From the NCBI RefSeq assembly GCF_004923205.2, contig NZ_SELD02000010.1, positions 62,001 through 126,000 of the forward strand: DNA of 64,000 bases. The letters run 5' to 3'. The stretch comes from Paracoccus aeridis. GTDB taxonomy: Bacteria; Pseudomonadota; Alphaproteobacteria; Rhodobacterales; Rhodobacteraceae. Positions 48,275 to 57,416 of this stretch are shown one piece after another. The notes under the pieces were generated by a model. That model searched no databases. It had not been told where the DNA came from and saw nothing but the letters and a program-made list of their open reading frames with translations. Position 1 is the first letter of the stretch, and the number at the start of each line of letters is the position of its first letter. The position numbers were made by a program, and so were the translations under genes.

Positions 48275-48781
48275 TCAGCCCCCGCTGCGGACGTCGTCCA
48301 CGATCAGGATCCCGTCGAGATGGTCGAATTCGTGCTGCGCGATCCGCGCCTCGGCGCCGGTCAGTTCGTCCTCGAACGCGCGGCCCGACAGATCGAACCA
48401 GCGCATCCGCACGGCCGCCGGGCGCGCCACCCGCACCGGCGTGTCCGGTATCGAGAGGCATTGTTCCTCGGCCGTCTCGATCCGGTCCGAGCGCGACAGG
48501 ACATGCGGGTCTAGCATGATCAGGGGCGACGGCGCCCCGGACTTCCAGTCCGCGTCCATGACGAACATCCGCACCGCCCGTCCGACCTGCGGCGCGGCAA
48601 GGCCGCGTCCCTTCGCGGCGTACATGGTCGCCAGCATGTCGGCGGCCAGGCGCTCGCGTTCGGGCGGCGGCATCAGCGCGGCAGGCCCGCACGCCTCGCG
48701 CAGGCGCGGGTCGGGGTGGCGGACGATCGCCAGCACGTCGCCGGGGGCGGTCAGCGCGGGGGTCCGGTCAGGCACGTTCAC
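48275..48781 (-). CDS. def: peptide deformylase, second copy
   Basis: A 168-residue peptide deformylase from a GTG at 48781 overlapping the end of the first def gene by 14 bases. The first motif is RGLAAPQVG (Gly replaced by Arg before GLAAPQ), the second EEQCLSIPD keeps the metal Cys but has Gln where active enzymes have Gly, and the third QHEFDHLDG is intact. It probably binds metal and could be active, with altered specificity. The gene is second in the def-def-def-fmt string. Confidence 0.85.
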   Translation of the reverse strand: MNVPDRTPALTAPGDVLAIVRHPDPRLREACGPAALMPPPERERLAADMLATMYAAKGRGLAAPQVGRAVRMFVMDADWKSGAPSPLIMLDPHVLSRSDRIETAEEQCLSIPDTPVRVARPAAVRMRWFDLSGRAFEDELTGAEARIAQHEFDHLDGILIVDDVRSGG

Positions 48782-49304
48782 GGTCCAGTTCGCGCTTCAG
48801 CTTGACCATCTTGCGGGTGATCATCTGCCGCTTCATGGGGCCGATATGGTCGATGAACAGCTTGCCGTTCAGGTGGTCCAGCTCGTGCTGCGCGCAGGTG
48901 GCCCACAGCCCCGCGAAGTCGCGTTCATGCAGCTTGCCGTCGAGGCCGGTCCAGCGCATCCGCACCTCGGCCGGGCGCGTCACCTCGGCGTAGATGTCGG
49001 GGAAGGACAGGCAGCCCTCGTCATAGGTGTTCAACGCCTCGGAGGTGCTGACGATCTCGGGGTTGACCAGCACCAGCGGCTCGGCGTCGGCATCGGGATC
49101 CTTGCTGCAGTCCATCACGAACATCCGCTGCAGCACGCCCAGCTGCGGCGCGGCGAGGCCCACGCCCGGCGCGTGGTACATCGTGGCCAGCATGTCGGCG
49201 GCCAGCGTTTCCACGTCCGGGGTGATGCGGGCGACCGGGTCGCAGGCGCGCTTCAGCCGCGGATCGGGGTGCAGGAGGATATCTCTGATCGTCATCCGCG
49301 CCAT
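48768..49304 (-). CDS. def: peptide deformylase, first (canonical) copy
   Basis: Removes the formyl group from nascent proteins at the ribosome exit. 178 residues with all three motifs complete: GVGLAAPQ (47-54), EGCLS (96-100) and HELDH (140-144). This copy is expected to be the housekeeping enzyme. Two ATGs lie near the start (49304 and 49295); 49304 has GGCGGAAAG upstream. It heads a four-gene run with two further def paralogues and fmt. Confidence 0.94.
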   Translation of the reverse strand: MARMTIRDILLHPDPRLKRACDPVARITPDVETLAADMLATMYHAPGVGLAAPQLGVLQRMFVMDCSKDPDADAEPLVLVNPEIVSTSEALNTYDEGCLSFPDIYAEVTRPAEVRMRWTGLDGKLHERDFAGLWATCAQHELDHLNGKLFIDHIGPMKRQMITRKMVKLKRELDRERA

Positions 49305-49373
49305 GTAGGCCAAGGCTTTCCGCCGCGCAACAGATCGGTATGCTGCGCGCGAAAGCGCAGGGGCAGGGGACTG

Positions 49374-50561
49374 ATGATGGCCGACATCGACTTCGACACG
49401 CTGATCGACCGCCGCGGCACGATGTGCAGCAAGTGGGACGACGTGCAGGCCCTGTTCGGCATCGACGATCCCGACGCGCTGGCGATGTGGGTCGCGGACA
49501 TGGACTTCAAGGCGCCCGACGCGGTCCGCCGCGCGCTGGAGGAGACGGTCGCCCACGGCATCTACGGCTATCCCGGGCAGAACCTTCCCTATCTCGACGC
49601 GATCCGCTGGTGGATGGCCGAGCGGCACGGCTGGCAGATCCAGCGCGACGACATCCTGTCGGCGCACGGCCTGGTCAACGGCACGGCACTGGCGATCGAC
49701 GCCTGCACCCGGCCGGGCGACGGCGTGATCCTGATGACCCCGGTCTACCACGCGTTCGCCCGCGTGATCCGCGCGGCGGGACGCGAGGTGGTGGAGCTGC
49801 CGCTCGCGCTCACCGACGGGCAGTACGAGATGGACTGGGACGCCTGGGCGTCGCGGCTGACCGGGCGCGAGCGGATGCTGATCCTGTGCTCGCCCCACAA
49901 CCCCGGCGGCCGGGTCTGGACCGTGGAGGAGCTGCGCCGGGTCGCCGCCTTCTGCCGCGAGCGCGACCTGGTGCTGGTGTCCGACGAGATCCACCACGAC
50001 CTTGTCCTGCCGGGCGCGCCCGCGCACACCCCGACGGCGGTCGCCGCGCCCGACTTCGCCGACCGGCTGGTGACGCTGACCGCCGCGACCAAGACCTTCA
50101 ACATCGCCGGCGCGCATATCGGCAACGCGATCATCACCGACCCCGCGCTCCGCGACCGGTACAAGGGGCGGCTGATGGCGCTGGGGATCTCGCCCGGCCT
50201 CTTCGGATTGCCGATGGTGACGGCGGCCTATTCGCCCGAAGGGGCGGAATGGGTGGACGCGCTGCGGACCTATGTCGGCAAGAACGCCCGCATCTTCGAC
50301 GACGGGCTGGCGCGCATCCCCGGCGCAAAGTCGATGAAGCTGCAGTCGACCTACCTCGCCTGGGTCGATTTCAGCGGCATGGGGCTGTCGGCCGAGGACC
50401 TGCATCGCCGGATCGAGGGGCAGGCCCGGATCGCGGCCAACCATGGCGAAAGCTTCGGCCTGGGCGGGGAGTGCTGGATGCGCTTCAACCTCGCCACGCC
50501 GAGCGCGCGGGTGCACGAGGCGGTCGCGCGGCTGAGGGACGCGTTCAAGGACCTTCAGTGA
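49374..50561 (+). CDS. MalY/PatB-family pyridoxal-phosphate C-S lyase or aminotransferase
   Basis: A 395-residue PLP enzyme of the MalY/PatB type (cystathionine beta-lyase-like). Segments are RRGTMCSKWDDVQ, ALAMWVADMDFKAPDAV, YGYPGQNLPYLDAIRWWM, CSPHNPGGRVWT and DEIHHDLVLPG, with the PLP lysine in TAATKTFNIAGAH. This subfamily typically cleaves C-S bonds of cystathionine or cysteine; a transaminase activity is the alternative. The ATG at 49374 has GGGGA upstream. The gene is divergent from def. Confidence 0.87.
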   Translation: MMADIDFDTLIDRRGTMCSKWDDVQALFGIDDPDALAMWVADMDFKAPDAVRRALEETVAHGIYGYPGQNLPYLDAIRWWMAERHGWQIQRDDILSAHGLVNGTALAIDACTRPGDGVILMTPVYHAFARVIRAAGREVVELPLALTDGQYEMDWDAWASRLTGRERMLILCSPHNPGGRVWTVEELRRVAAFCRERDLVLVSDEIHHDLVLPGAPAHTPTAVAAPDFADRLVTLTAATKTFNIAGAHIGNAIITDPALRDRYKGRLMALGISPGLFGLPMVTAAYSPEGAEWVDALRTYVGKNARIFDDGLARIPGAKSMKLQSTYLAWVDFSGMGLSAEDLHRRIEGQARIAANHGESFGLGGECWMRFNLATPSARVHEAVARLRDAFKDLQ

Positions 50562-50616
50562 CGGATGCCGCCCGGCGGCGCCGGAAAGGGCAGGGACGGA
50601 AAGGACAGGGCGGGCG

Positions 50617-51204
50617 ATGATCGCGCGGCTGTTCGCCGCCCTGTCGGTGGCGGCGGTGCTCGCCGGCGGCGCGATCCTGTGGTGGCCGGGGCTGGTGCCG
50701 CTGCCGGTCCCGGTGCCGCCGCCGGTCATCCGGCTGCCGTTCCCGCGCCTGCCGCTGCCCCCGCGGCCCGAGCCGAAGATCGCAAGCCCCGTCCAGCGCA
50801 TTCTGATCGAGAAATCCGCCCGCCGCATGACCGTCTGGCAGGCCGAGGGGCCGCGCAAGACCTACGCCATCGCGCTGGGGTTCGCGCCCGAGGGGGACAA
50901 GGCCGTGCAGGGCGACGGCCGCACCCCCGAGGGCGTCTTCAGGATCGACCGCCGCAACGATCGAAGCGCCTACCACCTGTCGCTGGGGCTCGACTATCCG
51001 CAGCCGCACCACCGCGCGGCGGCCCGCAGGCTCGGCCGCGATCCTGGCGGCGACATCATGATCCACGGGCAGCCGAACCAGGTTCCGCCCGGCACCCGCG
51101 TCCCCGGCGACTGGACCGCGGGCTGCATCGCCGTCACCGACGCGCAGATCGAGGAACTGTTCGCCCACACCGCCATCGGCACCGAGGTCGAGATCAGGCC
51201 CTGA
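50617..51204 (+). CDS. L,D-transpeptidase-fold (YkuD) protein
   Basis: A 195-residue protein with an N-terminal hydrophobic anchor (about 5-30), a Pro-rich stretch, then a YkuD domain: RRMTVWQAEGPRKTYAIALG, GDGRTPEGVFRI and the active site IMIHGQPNQ ... DWTAGCIAVTD with the catalytic Cys and His. YkuD enzymes crosslink peptidoglycan with 3-3 bonds or attach lipoproteins to it; some act as L,D-carboxypeptidases. It is 55 bases after the C-S lyase gene and converges on rfbA. Confidence 0.85.
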   Translation: MIARLFAALSVAAVLAGGAILWWPGLVPLPVPVPPPVIRLPFPRLPLPPRPEPKIASPVQRILIEKSARRMTVWQAEGPRKTYAIALGFAPEGDKAVQGDGRTPEGVFRIDRRNDRSAYHLSLGLDYPQPHHRAAARRLGRDPGGDIMIHGQPNQVPPGTRVPGDWTAGCIAVTDAQIEELFAHTAIGTEVEIRP

Positions 51205-51288
51205 GCGGCAGGCCGGCAGCGTGATCCGTCGGACCGGACCGCTTCCGTTCGCGAAATGCCGCGCCGTTTTGCCTTCCGCGCCGGGCCG

Positions 51289-52173
51289 TCAGTCCAGCAG
51301 CCGCCCCAGGTAGCCCCCGTATTCGTTCTTGCCGAACAGCCTTGCCCGCGCCCGCAGGTCGTCGTCGCCGATCCAGCCGTGCTCGTGTGCGATCTCGTCG
51401 GGGCTGCCCGACTGCATCCCCTGCCGCTGTTCCAGCGTGCGGACGAAGTTGCCCGCGTCGAGCAGGCTCGCATGGGTCCCGGTGTCGAGCCATGCGTAGC
51501 CGCGCCCCATCCGCTCGACGTTCAGCCGCCCCTCGTGGAGGTAGGTTTCCAGCAGCGTGGTGATTTCCAGCTCGCCCCGCGCCGACGGCTTCACCGACCG
51601 GGCCCGCGCAGGCGCGTCGGCGTCGAGGAAGTAAAGCCCCGTCACCGCGTAGTTCGACGGCGGCACCTCGGGCTTCTCGATGATCTGCACGGCCCGGCCT
51701 TCGCCGTCGAAGGCGACCACGCCGTAGCGTTCAGGGTCGGCCACGTGATAGCCGAAGACGGTCGCGTCCGCGCGCGCGTCGGCCTGCCGCAGAAGCTCGG
51801 TCAGGCCGTGACCGAAGAAGATGTTGTCGCCCAGCACCATGGCCGAGGGCGCGCCGGCCAGGAAGTCCTCGGCCAGGATATAGGCCTGCGCCAGCCCGTC
51901 GGGCCGCGGCTGCACGATCCATGCGAACCTCAGGCCCCACTGGCTGCCGTCGCCCAGCAGGCGCTGGAACTGGGTCTGGTCGTCGGGGGTGGTGATGATC
52001 GCGATCTCGCGGATGCCCGCCAGCATCAGCACGCTGATCGGATAGTAGATCATCGGCTTGTCGTAGATCGGCAGCAGCTGCTTCGACACGCCCATCGTGA
52101 TCGGATAGAGCCGCGTTCCAGACCCTCCGGCCAGGATGATCCCCTTCCGCTGGGCGGGCGTCGCTTGGGTCAT
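51289..52173 (-). CDS. rfbA: glucose-1-phosphate thymidylyltransferase
   Basis: First enzyme of dTDP-L-rhamnose synthesis: dTTP + Glc-1-P to dTDP-glucose. The protein is 294 residues with [11 protein letters not shown] (nucleotide loop), [25 protein letters not shown] and the [12 protein letters not shown] segment. Its ATG overlaps the rfbD stop as ATGA, so it is the last gene of the coupled rfbC-rfbB-rfbD-rfbA operon on the minus strand. The product feeds surface polysaccharide or O-antigen synthesis. Confidence 0.96.
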   Translation of the reverse strand: MTQATPAQRKGIILAGGSGTRLYPITMGVSKQLLPIYDKPMIYYPISVLMLAGIREIAIITTPDDQTQFQRLLGDGSQWGLRFAWIVQPRPDGLAQAYILAEDFLAGAPSAMVLGDNIFFGHGLTELLRQADARADATVFGYHVADPERYGVVAFDGEGRAVQIIEKPEVPPSNYAVTGLYFLDADAPARARSVKPSARGELEITTLLETYLHEGRLNVERMGRGYAWLDTGTHASLLDAGNFVRTLEQRQGMQSGSPDEIAHEHGWIGDDDLRARARLFGKNEYGGYLGRLLD

Positions 52174-53021
52174 GCGGAAAGTCCCTCGATCACGGGTTTC
52201 AGGCTGTCGCGCCAGTCGGGGCGCGGGATGTCGAAGTCGCGGGTGATGGCCGCGCAGTGAAGGCGCGAGTTCAGCGGCCGCCGCGCGGGCGTGGGATAGT
52301 CGCTGGACGGAATGTCCGCGACCTCGGGCGACAGGCCGGACTGCGCGAAGATCTCGCGCGCGAAGTCGGCCCAGCTCACGTCGGGGGCGCCCGCGAAATG
52401 GTAGATGCCGCCCTTCGCGGGGTCGGCCGCCATCGCCGTCGCCATCGCCAGCACCGCGCGCGCGATGTCGGCGGCGGCGGTCGGGCCGCCGATCTGGTCC
52501 GCGACGATGGTCAGGCGCGGACGCTCGGCACCCAGCCTGCGCATCGTCTTCACGAAGTTCGTGCCGTGCGCCGAAAACACCCAGCTCGTCCGCAGCACGG
52601 CCCACTGCCCGCCGGCGGCGGCGATGGCACGCTCGCCCGCAAGCTTGGTCGCGCCGTAGACGCCGAGCGGTCCGGTTTCCGCGTCCTCGGCCCGCGGCTG
52701 GTCGCCCGAGCCGTCGAACACGTAGTCGGTCGAGATGTGGACGAACGGCACGCCCAGTTCCGCGCAGGCGGCGGCCATGGCGCCGGGCGCGTCGGCGTTC
52801 ACCAGCCGCGCGGTGTCCGCGTCGGATTCCGCCTTGTCGACGGCGGTATAGGCGGCGGCGTTGATGACCGCGCGCGGGCGCGCGTCACGGATCAGCGCGG
52901 CGCAGGCGGCGGGGTCGGTCAGGTCCGCCTCGTCCCGCCCCACGAACCGTGCGCCCGGCGCGATCCGCGCCAGTTCCAGCGCGACCTGCCCGGTCTTTCC
53001 GAAGATCAGCAGCCCGTCCAT
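52170..53021 (-). CDS. rfbD: dTDP-4-dehydrorhamnose reductase
   Basis: Last step of dTDP-L-rhamnose synthesis. A 283-residue short-chain dehydrogenase-like enzyme: [15 protein letters not shown] (nucleotide loop), [25 protein letters not shown], and the Tyr-x3-Lys motif in [11 protein letters not shown]. The ATG at 53021 follows GAGGGGGC; the longer upstream frame has no support. It starts 10 bases after rfbB and overlaps rfbA. Confidence 0.96.
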   Translation of the reverse strand: MDGLLIFGKTGQVALELARIAPGARFVGRDEADLTDPAACAALIRDARPRAVINAAAYTAVDKAESDADTARLVNADAPGAMAAACAELGVPFVHISTDYVFDGSGDQPRAEDAETGPLGVYGATKLAGERAIAAAGGQWAVLRTSWVFSAHGTNFVKTMRRLGAERPRLTIVADQIGGPTAAADIARAVLAMATAMAADPAKGGIYHFAGAPDVSWADFAREIFAQSGLSPEVADIPSSDYPTPARRPLNSRLHCAAITRDFDIPRPDWRDSLKPVIEGLSA

Positions 53022-53031
53022 CCGCGCCCCC

Positions 53032-54069
53032 TCAGCCGGTCCCGAGCCGCTTGCCCACGCCCTCGCGGTCCAGCAGCGGCTGCCACCAGTCCTGGTTGGC
53101 GAGATACCACTCGACCGTGCGGCGCAGCCCTTCCTCGACCGTGACCGAGGGGCGCCAGCCCAGTTCGGTGCGGATCCGCGTGGGGTCGATCGCGTAGCGG
53201 CGGTCATGGCCCGGCCGGTCGGTCACGAAGGTGATGAGCCGGTCGTGGGGGGCGGCGTCGGGGCGCAGGTCGTCCAGGTGCGCGCAGATCGTGCGGACGA
53301 GGTCTATGTTCCTCGCCTCGTTCTCGCCGCCGATGTTGTAGCTGCGCCCGTTCTCGCCCCGTTCGAGGCACAGGAGCAGCGCGTCGGCGTGATCCTCGAC
53401 ATAGAGCCAGTCGCGCACGTTGCCGCCGTCGCCGTAGACCGGGATCGGCTGGCCCGCCAGCGCGCGCAGGATCACCACCGGCACCAGCTTTTCCGGGAAG
53501 TGGTAGGGGCCGTAGTTGTTGGAGCAGTTCGTCAGCACCACGGGAAGGCCGTAGGTTTCGTGCCACGCGCGCACGAGGTGGTCGGACGCGGCCTTGGACG
53601 CCGAGTAGGGGCTGCGCGGGTCGTAGGGCGTGTCCTCGGTGAACTGCCCGGTCTCGCCGAGCGAGCCGAACACCTCGTCGGTCGAGATGTGGTGGAAGCG
53701 GAAGCCTTCGGGCCTGCCCTCGCGGGTCCACCAGGCGCGCGCGGCCTCGAGCATGTTGTAGGTGCCGTTCACGTTCGTTTCCACGAACGCGCCGGGGCCG
53801 TCGATCGACCGGTCCACGTGGCTTTCGGCGGCAAGGTGCATCACCGCGTCGGGCCTGTGCGCCGCGAAGATGCGGTCCAGCGCCGCGCGGTCGCGGATGT
53901 CGGCGTGTTCGAACGCGTAGCGCGGGCTGTCCGCGACCGGCGCCACGTTCGCCGCGTTGGCCGCGTAGGTCATCGCATCGAGGTTCACCACCTCGTGCCC
54001 CCGCGCCACCGCAAGCCGCACCACGGCGGAGCCGATGAAGCCCGCCCCGCCCGTCACCAGTATCTTCAT
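53032..54069 (-). CDS. rfbB: dTDP-glucose 4,6-dehydratase
   Basis: Converts dTDP-glucose to dTDP-4-keto-6-deoxyglucose. The protein is 345 residues: [12 protein letters not shown] (NAD loop), [26 protein letters not shown], and the catalytic Tyr-x3-Lys in [32 protein letters not shown] is the sugar-nucleotide region. It overlaps rfbC by ATGA and precedes rfbD. The domain order and length match RfbB. Confidence 0.97.
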   Translation of the reverse strand: MKILVTGGAGFIGSAVVRLAVARGHEVVNLDAMTYAANAANVAPVADSPRYAFEHADIRDRAALDRIFAAHRPDAVMHLAAESHVDRSIDGPGAFVETNVNGTYNMLEAARAWWTREGRPEGFRFHHISTDEVFGSLGETGQFTEDTPYDPRSPYSASKAASDHLVRAWHETYGLPVVLTNCSNNYGPYHFPEKLVPVVILRALAGQPIPVYGDGGNVRDWLYVEDHADALLLCLERGENGRSYNIGGENEARNIDLVRTICAHLDDLRPDAAPHDRLITFVTDRPGHDRRYAIDPTRIRTELGWRPSVTVEEGLRRTVEWYLANQDWWQPLLDREGVGKRLGTG

Positions 54070-54620
54070 GCCTCGACCTTGAAAGGGGATTTCCAGTCCT
54101 GGAACGGGGTCGCCGCCCGGTCCTTGTCCGACAGCACCGGGTCGCTCACCCCCCAGTCCACGTCGACGCTGTCCCAGCGCACCGCGCCGTCGCTGTCGCG
54201 GTCATAGTAGTCGGTGCACTTGTAGACGATCTCGGTGTCATCCTCGCGCGTGACGAAGCCGTGCAGGAACCCCGCGGGCACCCACAGCTGGCGCCCGTTC
54301 TCGGCGCTGAGTTCGACGCCGACGGCGCGGCCCCAGTTCGGGCTGCCGACTCGGCCATCCACGGCCACGTCGAACAGACGCCCGCGCCCGCAGCGCACGA
54401 GCTTGCCCTGCGCGTGCGGCGGCGCCTGGTAGTGCAGGCCGCGCAGCGTCCCCGCGCGCGCCGACAGCGAATGGTTGTCCTGCACGAATTCGGGCAGGTG
54501 GACGCCCGCCCGTTCCAGCGTGCGCCGGTTCCAGCTTTCGGAAAAGAAGCCGCGTGCGTCCCCGTGCCGGGCAGGGGTCAGGATCAGCACGCCGGGAAGC
54601 GCGGTTTCTTCGATCTGCAT
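54066..54620 (-). CDS. rfbC: dTDP-4-dehydrorhamnose 3,5-epimerase
   Basis: Epimerises the 3 and 5 positions in dTDP-L-rhamnose synthesis. The protein is 184 residues with the cupin signatures [36 protein letters not shown] (catalytic His), [11 protein letters not shown], and [16 protein letters not shown]. It is the first gene of the rfbCBDA operon and is divergent from rsmD over 125 bases that must hold its promoter. Confidence 0.96.
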   Translation of the reverse strand: MQIEETALPGVLILTPARHGDARGFFSESWNRRTLERAGVHLPEFVQDNHSLSARAGTLRGLHYQAPPHAQGKLVRCGRGRLFDVAVDGRVGSPNWGRAVGVELSAENGRQLWVPAGFLHGFVTREDDTEIVYKCTDYYDRDSDGAVRWDSVDVDWGVSDPVLSDKDRAATPFQDWKSPFKVEA

Positions 54621-54745
54621 GGCTCGTGCCGCTTTGTTTCGGTCGCGATGTCATTGCCACTAAACGCTTGCGGCGAAAACCCCCCGACGCTTGGCAAGGT
54701 TACCGCTCAGCGGGTAAGCCCCGCGAATGCGGACGAGGGTGTGAC

Positions 54746-55306
54746 ATGCGGATCGTGGGTGGCAGGTTGCGCGGGCTGAAGCTCGCGGAAGTGGGTGACG
54801 GCGACCCGGCGGCGCACCTGCGCCCGACCACCGACCGGGTGCGCGAGGCGATGTTCAACCTGATCGAGAACAGCGCCGGGATCCCGCTGGACGGCAAGCG
54901 GGTGCTCGACCTCTTCGCGGGCACCGGCGCGCTGGGGCTTGAGGCGCTGTCGCGCGGCGCGGCGCGGGTCGCGTTCGTGGACGACGGCGCGGCGGCCCGG
55001 GCGCTGCTGCGGGTGAACGTGGAAAAGGCCCGCGCGATGGGCGTGACCGACATCTGGCGGCGCGACGCCACCGACCTCGGCCCGAACCGCGGGCCGGGCT
55101 ACGACGTGGTGTTCCTCGACCCGCCCTATGGCCAGAGGCTGGGAGAGGCCGCGCTCGCCTCGGCCCTCGCGGGCGACTGGCTCGCCCCCGGTGCACTCGT
55201 CGCGTGGGAGGAGGACACCGCCCCGGTCCCGCCGCCCGGCCTGACACGGATCGACCAGCGCCGCTACGGCTCGACGCTGGTGACGCTCCTCCGCGCGGCG
55301 GGCTGA
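54746..55306 (+). CDS. rsmD: 16S rRNA (guanine966-N2)-methyltransferase
   Basis: Methylates G966 of 16S rRNA. The 186-residue protein has MRIVGGRLRGLKL at the start, RPTTDRVREAMFNLIEN, SAM motif VLDLFAGTGALGLEALSRGA and the catalytic VVFLDPPYGQ, all RsmD hallmarks. The ATG at 54746 has GAGGGTG upstream; the extension from 54554 is not protein-like. It is divergent from rfbC and convergent with mog. Confidence 0.94.
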   Translation: MRIVGGRLRGLKLAEVGDGDPAAHLRPTTDRVREAMFNLIENSAGIPLDGKRVLDLFAGTGALGLEALSRGAARVAFVDDGAAARALLRVNVEKARAMGVTDIWRRDATDLGPNRGPGYDVVFLDPPYGQRLGEAALASALAGDWLAPGALVAWEEDTAPVPPPGLTRIDQRRYGSTLVTLLRAAG

Positions 55307-55335
55307 GCGCTTCTTCATCGGCGGAACATCCCGTG

Positions 55336-55354
55336 GACCGGGGCGGCCCCGGTC
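55336..55354. terminator. hairpin between convergent rsmD and mog
   Basis: A perfect 8-bp inverted repeat (55336-55343 with 55347-55354, loop CGG) in the middle of the 65-base space between two stop codons. It has no T-run on either side, so it may act as a bidirectional pause or Rho-linked end rather than a classical terminator. Confidence 0.4.
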
Positions 55355-55371
55355 TGGCGCAAGCCGCCGGT

Positions 55372-55938
55372 TCAGCCCTTCGGCCGGAACGCCTTCACCC
55401 GTCCCTCGTCCGTCTCGATCCGCGCGGCGCCGATCAGGTCGAGGCAATAGGGAACCGCCGCGAACACCGCATCAAGGCAGGTGGCGATCGCCGCGGGCTT
55501 GCCGGGCAGGGTGATCATCAGGCAGGCGTCGCGGATGCCCGCCGTCTGTCGCGACAGGATCGCGGTCGGCACCCCTTCCGCCAGCGACGCGCGGCGCATC
55601 TCCTCGCCGAAGCCGGGCAGTTCCTTCTCGATCACGTCGGCCAGCGCCTCGGGCGTCTCGTCGCGGGGGGCGGGGCCGGTGCCGCCGGTGATCAGGATCA
55701 GGTCGGCGCCTTCGCCATCGGCCAGCTTGCGCAGCGTGGCCGCGACGCCTTCGCGGCCGTCGGGGACGATCTCGCGCGTGATCTCGAGGGGCGAGGTGAT
55801 CACTTCTCGCAGCCAGTCCTCTGCCGCGGGGCCGCCCTTGTCCTCGTACTCGCCGCGGCTCGCGCGGTCCGACACCGTGACGATGGCGATTCGGGCGGTG
55901 GTGCGCTGATCGGCGCGCGGGTTCGGGCTTTCGGCCAT
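55372..55938 (-). CDS. mog: molybdopterin adenylyltransferase (MogA/MoaB family)
   Basis: Adenylylates molybdopterin before molybdate insertion. The protein is 188 residues with TVSDRASRGEYEDKGGPAAEDWL, the ITGGTGPAPRDETPEAL nucleotide loop, and a C-terminal LMITLPGKPAAIATCLDAVFAAVPYCLDLI. These point to MogA rather than to the MoaB paralogue. AAGGAGCC lies before the ATG. It is remote from moaC-moeA in this window (45 kb) and stands alone between rsmD and argG. Confidence 0.87.
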   Translation of the reverse strand: MAESPNPRADQRTTARIAIVTVSDRASRGEYEDKGGPAAEDWLREVITSPLEITREIVPDGREGVAATLRKLADGEGADLILITGGTGPAPRDETPEALADVIEKELPGFGEEMRRASLAEGVPTAILSRQTAGIRDACLMITLPGKPAAIATCLDAVFAAVPYCLDLIGAARIETDEGRVKAFRPKG

Positions 55939-55997
55939 GGCAGGCTCCTTGGTGGCGCGGCCATCCTGCCGGGGATCGGGGCCGATGTGAACCGACG

Positions 55998-56021
55998 AAA
56001 AGGCCCGCGCGAACGCGGGCC
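55998..56021 (-). terminator. Rho-independent terminator of argG
   Basis: A perfect 8-bp GC stem (56002-56009 with 56014-56021) with loop CGAA on the plus strand (TTCG on the minus strand) lies 22 bases beyond the argG stop, followed in the minus direction by TTTT (AAAA at 55998-56001). Confidence 0.85.
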
Positions 56022-56043
56022 CTTGATCGTGCTTGCAAAGGGA

Positions 56044-57270
56044 TCAGCCGCGCCTGTTCCGCTGCGCGACCAGCTTCAGCCGCAGGGCGTTCAGGCGGAT
56101 GAAGCCTGCCGCGTCCTTCTGGTCGTAGGCGCCGGCGTCGTCCTCGAAGGTGACGTGCGCCTCGGAATACAGCGACTGGTCCGACCAGCGGCCGACGCAA
56201 GCGACCGAGCCCTTGTAGAGCTTCAGCCGCACCGTGCCCGACACGTGCTCCTGGCTCTTGTCGATCAGCGCCTGCAGCATTTCGCGTTCGGGGCTGAACC
56301 AGAAGCCGTTGTAGATCAGTTCCGCATAGCGCGGCATCAGGCTGTCCTTGAGATGGCCGGAGCCCGCGTCCAGCGTGATCTGTTCGATCCCGCGATGCGC
56401 TTCCAGCAGGACGGTGCCGCCGGGGGTCTCGTAGATGCCGCGCGACTTCATGCCGACGAAGCGGTTCTCGACGAAGTCCAGGCGGCCGATGCCGTGCCTG
56501 CCGCCAAGCTCGTTCAGGCGGGTCAGCACCGTCGCGGGCGACATCGCCTCGCCGTTGATCGCGGTCGCATCGCCGCGTTCGAAGGTGATCTCGACGTATT
56601 CGGGCGCGTCCGGCGCCTCTTCCGGGCTCACGGTGCGCTGATAGACGTAGTCCGGCGCCTCGTCGGCCGGGTTTTCCAGCGCCTTGCCTTCGGACGAGGT
56701 GTGCAGCAGGTTCGCGTCCACGCTGAACGGGGCCTCGCCGCGCTTGTCCCTGGCGATCGGGATCTGGTTGGCTTCGGCGAACTCGATCAGCTTCGTGCGG
56801 CTGGTCAGGTCCCACAGCCGCCACGGCGCGATCACCTTGATCGCGGGATCCAGCGCATAGGCCGACAGTTCGAACCGGACCTGGTCGTTGCCCTTGCCGG
56901 TCGCGCCGTGCGCCACCGCGTCGGCGCCGTGCTGGTGCGCGAGTTCCACCAGCCGCTTCGCGATCAGCGGCCGCGCGATGGACGTGCCGAGAAGGTAGAG
57001 CCCCTCGTAGACCGCGTTGGCGCGGAACATCGGGAACACGTAGTCGCGCACGAACTCCTCGCGGACGTCCTCGATGTGGATGTTCTCGGGCCTGATGCCC
57101 AGCAGCTCGGCCTTCGCGCGCGCGGGCTCCAGCTCCTCGCCCTGGCCCAGGTCGGCGGTGAAGGTCACGACCTCGCAGCCGTATTCGGTCTGCAGCCACT
57201 TGAGGATGATCGACGTGTCGAGCCCGCCGGAATAGGCAAGAACGACTTTCTTCGGCGCGGCTGCGTTCAT
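56044..57270 (-). CDS. argG: argininosuccinate synthase
   Basis: Joins citrulline and aspartate with ATP in arginine synthesis. The protein is 408 residues with the PP-loop AYSGGLDTS (12-20), [58 protein letters not shown] and [15 protein letters not shown]. The ATG at 57270 has GAGGGATCC upstream; a longer frame to 57387 is not conserved-looking. It is divergent from ilvA and followed by a strong terminator. Confidence 0.97.
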   Translation of the reverse strand: MNAAAPKKVVLAYSGGLDTSIILKWLQTEYGCEVVTFTADLGQGEELEPARAKAELLGIRPENIHIEDVREEFVRDYVFPMFRANAVYEGLYLLGTSIARPLIAKRLVELAHQHGADAVAHGATGKGNDQVRFELSAYALDPAIKVIAPWRLWDLTSRTKLIEFAEANQIPIARDKRGEAPFSVDANLLHTSSEGKALENPADEAPDYVYQRTVSPEEAPDAPEYVEITFERGDATAINGEAMSPATVLTRLNELGGRHGIGRLDFVENRFVGMKSRGIYETPGGTVLLEAHRGIEQITLDAGSGHLKDSLMPRYAELIYNGFWFSPEREMLQALIDKSQEHVSGTVRLKLYKGSVACVGRWSDQSLYSEAHVTFEDDAGAYDQKDAAGFIRLNALRLKLVAQRNRRG

Positions 57271-57416
57271 CGGTCGGATCCCTCGTCCATGGTTTTCGCG
57301 CGGGATAGTGCGAAAGAACGGGTGCGACAAGGGATTCTGGGGGATTGCGGGGGATTCCGGCCCCGCGGACCCGCGCGCGCTTGCCAACGGGTGCCGTTCG
57401 CGCGATGGCAGGTGCC

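Noticed and set aside
45330..49304. MATE exporter and the def-fmt genes as one resistance or mobile module
   Set aside because: There is no mobility gene, no repeat at the ends and no change in composition; a chromosomal cluster is the simpler view.
45477..49373. Very long plus-strand open frame running through the MATE, fmt and def genes into the MalY-like gene (about 1,300 codons before the real start)
   Set aside because: It is antisense to five well-supported genes, is rich in Arg, Pro and His, and shows no domain. Only the last 395 codons (from 49374) are a gene.
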